A stretch of 7,295 bases of DNA from assembly GCA_024230695.1 (NCBI GenBank), contig JAAERC010000788.1, positions 1-7,295 of the forward strand, read 5' to 3'. Made by a program: the position numbers and the translations under genes. Origin of the DNA: Candidatus Zixiibacteriota bacterium (GTDB taxonomy: Bacteria; Zixibacteria; MSB-5A5; GN15; PGXB01). Shown in pieces: positions 6,387 to 7,295 of the stretch. The notes under the pieces are model-generated. The model saw nothing but the letters and a program-made list of their open reading frames with translations. It was not told the origin of the DNA and ran no database searches. Positions within the stretch are counted from its first letter, which is position 1, and every line of letters starts with the position of its first letter.

Positions 6387-6418
6387 TTGGGAACCTCTTT
6401 AGATTTGGTTTTTACTTC

Positions 6419-6476
6419 CACCCTGCCTTATGATCTTCGGACCGGGATACCGGACCCCCGAATATCAGACAGGATG
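6419..6476 (-). promoter_or_regulatory. Long imperfect hairpin in the rpsI-rpsB gap (candidate S2 leader)
   Basis: Read as RNA from 6476 to 6419, the arms pair as follows: CAUCCUGUC (6476-6468) with GGCAGGGUG (6427-6419), nine pairs including two G-U; a 3-nt bulge UAA; UGAU with AUCA; one A/G mismatch; UUCGG with CCGAA plus a G-U pair; a 3-nt bulge GGU; CCGG with CCGG; and a UAUC tetraloop. That is 23 pairs in 58 nt. A separate 5-bp hairpin, UCCGG / CCGGA with loop UUUAU (6499-6485), lies just upstream. No U-tract follows, so it is not a terminator. An autoregulatory leader bound by S2, or an RNase processing site, are the likely roles. Confidence 0.6.
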
Positions 6477-6507
6477 TGCTTATTTCCGGATAAACCGGAT
6501 AGTTTTT

Positions 6508-6900
6508 TTAACGCTTCGAATACTGGAAGCGTTTACGGGCTTTCGGTTGACCATATTTCTTACGTTCGACCGCACGAGGATCACGAGTCAAAAACCCGCC
6601 TTTTCGCAAAGTCGAATGAAGGTCACCGTCAAGCTTCGCCAGTGCACGGGCTAAGGCTAACTGAATTGCTCCAGCCTGGCCTGAAAGGCCGCCGCCTTTT
6701 GCACTACAAACTACATCAAGCTTACCGAATGTCTCAGTCTTGATCATTGGAGCATTTACATGATCAACAAGAGTATCGCGCTTGACATAATCTTTTAACG
6801 ATTTGTTATTAACAAGAAATTTACCACCGCCTACCTTGATGTTAGCGCGGGCAACAGCTTCTTTTCTTCTGCCGGTTGCGGCAAATACAGTTTCACTCAT
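6508..6900 (-). CDS. rpsI: 30S ribosomal protein S9
   Basis: The 130-residue protein has the standard bacterial S9 length. It sits in the head of the 30S subunit, and its basic C-terminal tail reaches the P-site tRNA. Visible signatures are TGRRKEAVARA (9-19), GGGLSGQAGAIQLALARAL (69-87) and the tail from GFLTRDPRAVERKKYGQ (102-118) to the terminal SKR, whose last Arg contacts the tRNA anticodon loop in characterised ribosomes. ATG 6900 lies 16 bp after the rplM stop, with only a weak GAG-type ribosome binding site, so translation is probably coupled to rplM. The rplM-rpsI pair is nearly universal in bacteria, matching assembly of L13 and S9 in stoichiometric amounts. Confidence 0.98.
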   Translation of the reverse strand: MSETVFAATGRRKEAVARANIKVGGGKFLVNNKSLKDYVKRDTLVDHVNAPMIKTETFGKLDVVCSAKGGGLSGQAGAIQLALARALAKLDGDLHSTLRKGGFLTRDPRAVERKKYGQPKARKRFQYSKR

Positions 6901-6916
6901 TTATTATCTCAAATAG

Positions 6917-7295
6917 TTAATCAATTATTTTTAACATTTCTGGTTGCTGGGCCTGGTGTTTATGATTCTCATCACCATAAACATGAAGTTTCTCAATGAT
7001 CTTTCGACCCAGACGAGTTTTCGGCAACATCCCTTTAACAGCATGAATAAAAATTGCCGGAGGATCCTTATGCTTCAATTTAGCATAAGTCGTTTCTTTT
7101 AATCCACCGGGATAACCTGAATATTTATAATATTTCTTATCCCGTTCTTTATTACCGCTCATAACAACTTTCGATGCATTAATGGCGACAATATAATCCC
7201 CGGTATCCATATGAGGTGTAAAAATTGGTTTATTTTTGCCACGCAAAATATCGGCAACCTTAACAGCGGCTTTTCCCAAAGTCGCTCCTTCAAGA
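6917..7295 (-). CDS. rplM: 50S ribosomal protein L13, N-terminus cut by the window edge
   Basis: The last 125 residues are present and the frame is open to the right edge. They align with E. coli L13 from just before its TLGR motif: here GATLGKAAVKVADILRGK, then TPHMDTGDYIVAINASKV, GNKERDKKYYKYSGYPGG, the signature AVKGMLPKTRLGRKIIEKL and the C-terminal HQAQQP-type block (here HKHQAQQP). About 19 residues are missing, for a full length near 145. L13 is an early-assembly protein binding 23S rRNA. A TTG at 7279 with AAGGAG before it looks like a start, but it falls inside the conserved TLG motif and is not one. Promoter and start lie outside the window. Confidence 0.97.
   Translation of the reverse strand, partial: LEGATLGKAAVKVADILRGKNKPIFTPHMDTGDYIVAINASKVVMSGNKERDKKYYKYSGYPGGLKETTYAKLKHKDPPAIFIHAVKGMLPKTRLGRKIIEKLHVYGDENHKHQAQQPEMLKIID

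Noticed and set aside
6372..6743. Plus-strand open frames over rpsI and the rpsI-rpsB gap.
   Set aside because: They are antisense to rpsI and to the hairpin region, with no protein signature.
6917..7279. Complete rplM starting at TTG 7279 with an apparent AAGGAG ribosome binding site.
   Set aside because: The TTG lies inside the conserved TLG motif of L13, and the frame continues in homology to the window edge; the gene is truncated, not short.
1..7295. Search for a defence system, mobile element, CRISPR array or tRNA.
   Set aside because: No terminal repeats, transposase, integrase, spaced repeats or cloverleaf-like sequence were seen; the genes are core translation and metabolism.

Overview
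The window is about 7.3 kb of moderately AT-rich bacterial chromosome with every supported gene on the minus strand, so it reads from right to left. It is mostly housekeeping. I see no mobile element, CRISPR array, tRNA, rRNA or defence system. The less ordinary material is in the non-coding gaps and in the left-hand metabolic genes.

Right part (7295 to about 3631): a compact translation operon in the order rplM (5' end cut by the window edge), rpsI, rpsB, tsf, pyrH, frr. It supplies ribosomal proteins L13, S9 and S2, elongation factor Ts, UMP kinase and ribosome recycling factor. Gaps are 3 to 29 bp, except 121 bp between rpsI and rpsB, which holds a long imperfect hairpin that could be an S2-type autoregulatory leader. 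A strong intrinsic terminator follows frr. In E. coli rplM-rpsI and rpsB-tsf-pyrH-frr are separate loci; here they are joined. EF-Ts is the short form (197 aa).

Middle (3689 to 1871): a 322 bp AT-rich regulatory gap followed by a 498-aa NAD(P)-dependent aldehyde dehydrogenase. The gap contains the frr terminator, a terminator-like element facing the other way, two candidate promoters and two overlapping inverted repeats, one of which matches the CRP-family core TGTGA-N6-TCACA.

Left part (1682 to 1): a 457-aa P-loop protein resembling the COG2403 predicted GTPase / cyclic 2,3-diphosphoglycerate synthetase family, followed 12 nt later and in the same reading frame by the first 98 codons of a carbamate kinase, which runs off the window. 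A perfect 8-bp inverted repeat spans the stop codon of the first gene just before the second, suggesting translational coupling.

Organism: a bacterium, since the ribosomal proteins, EF-Ts and RRF are all of bacterial type. The fused rplM-rpsI-rpsB-tsf order and a promoter that also fits the Bacteroidetes-style TTTG / TAnnTTTG pattern hint at the Bacteroidetes-Chlorobi-Fibrobacteres side of the tree or an uncultured candidate phylum near it. This is inference; the sequence alone does not fix the lineage. The two parts of the window look functionally independent: growth-related translation genes, and a separately promoted small-molecule metabolism group.
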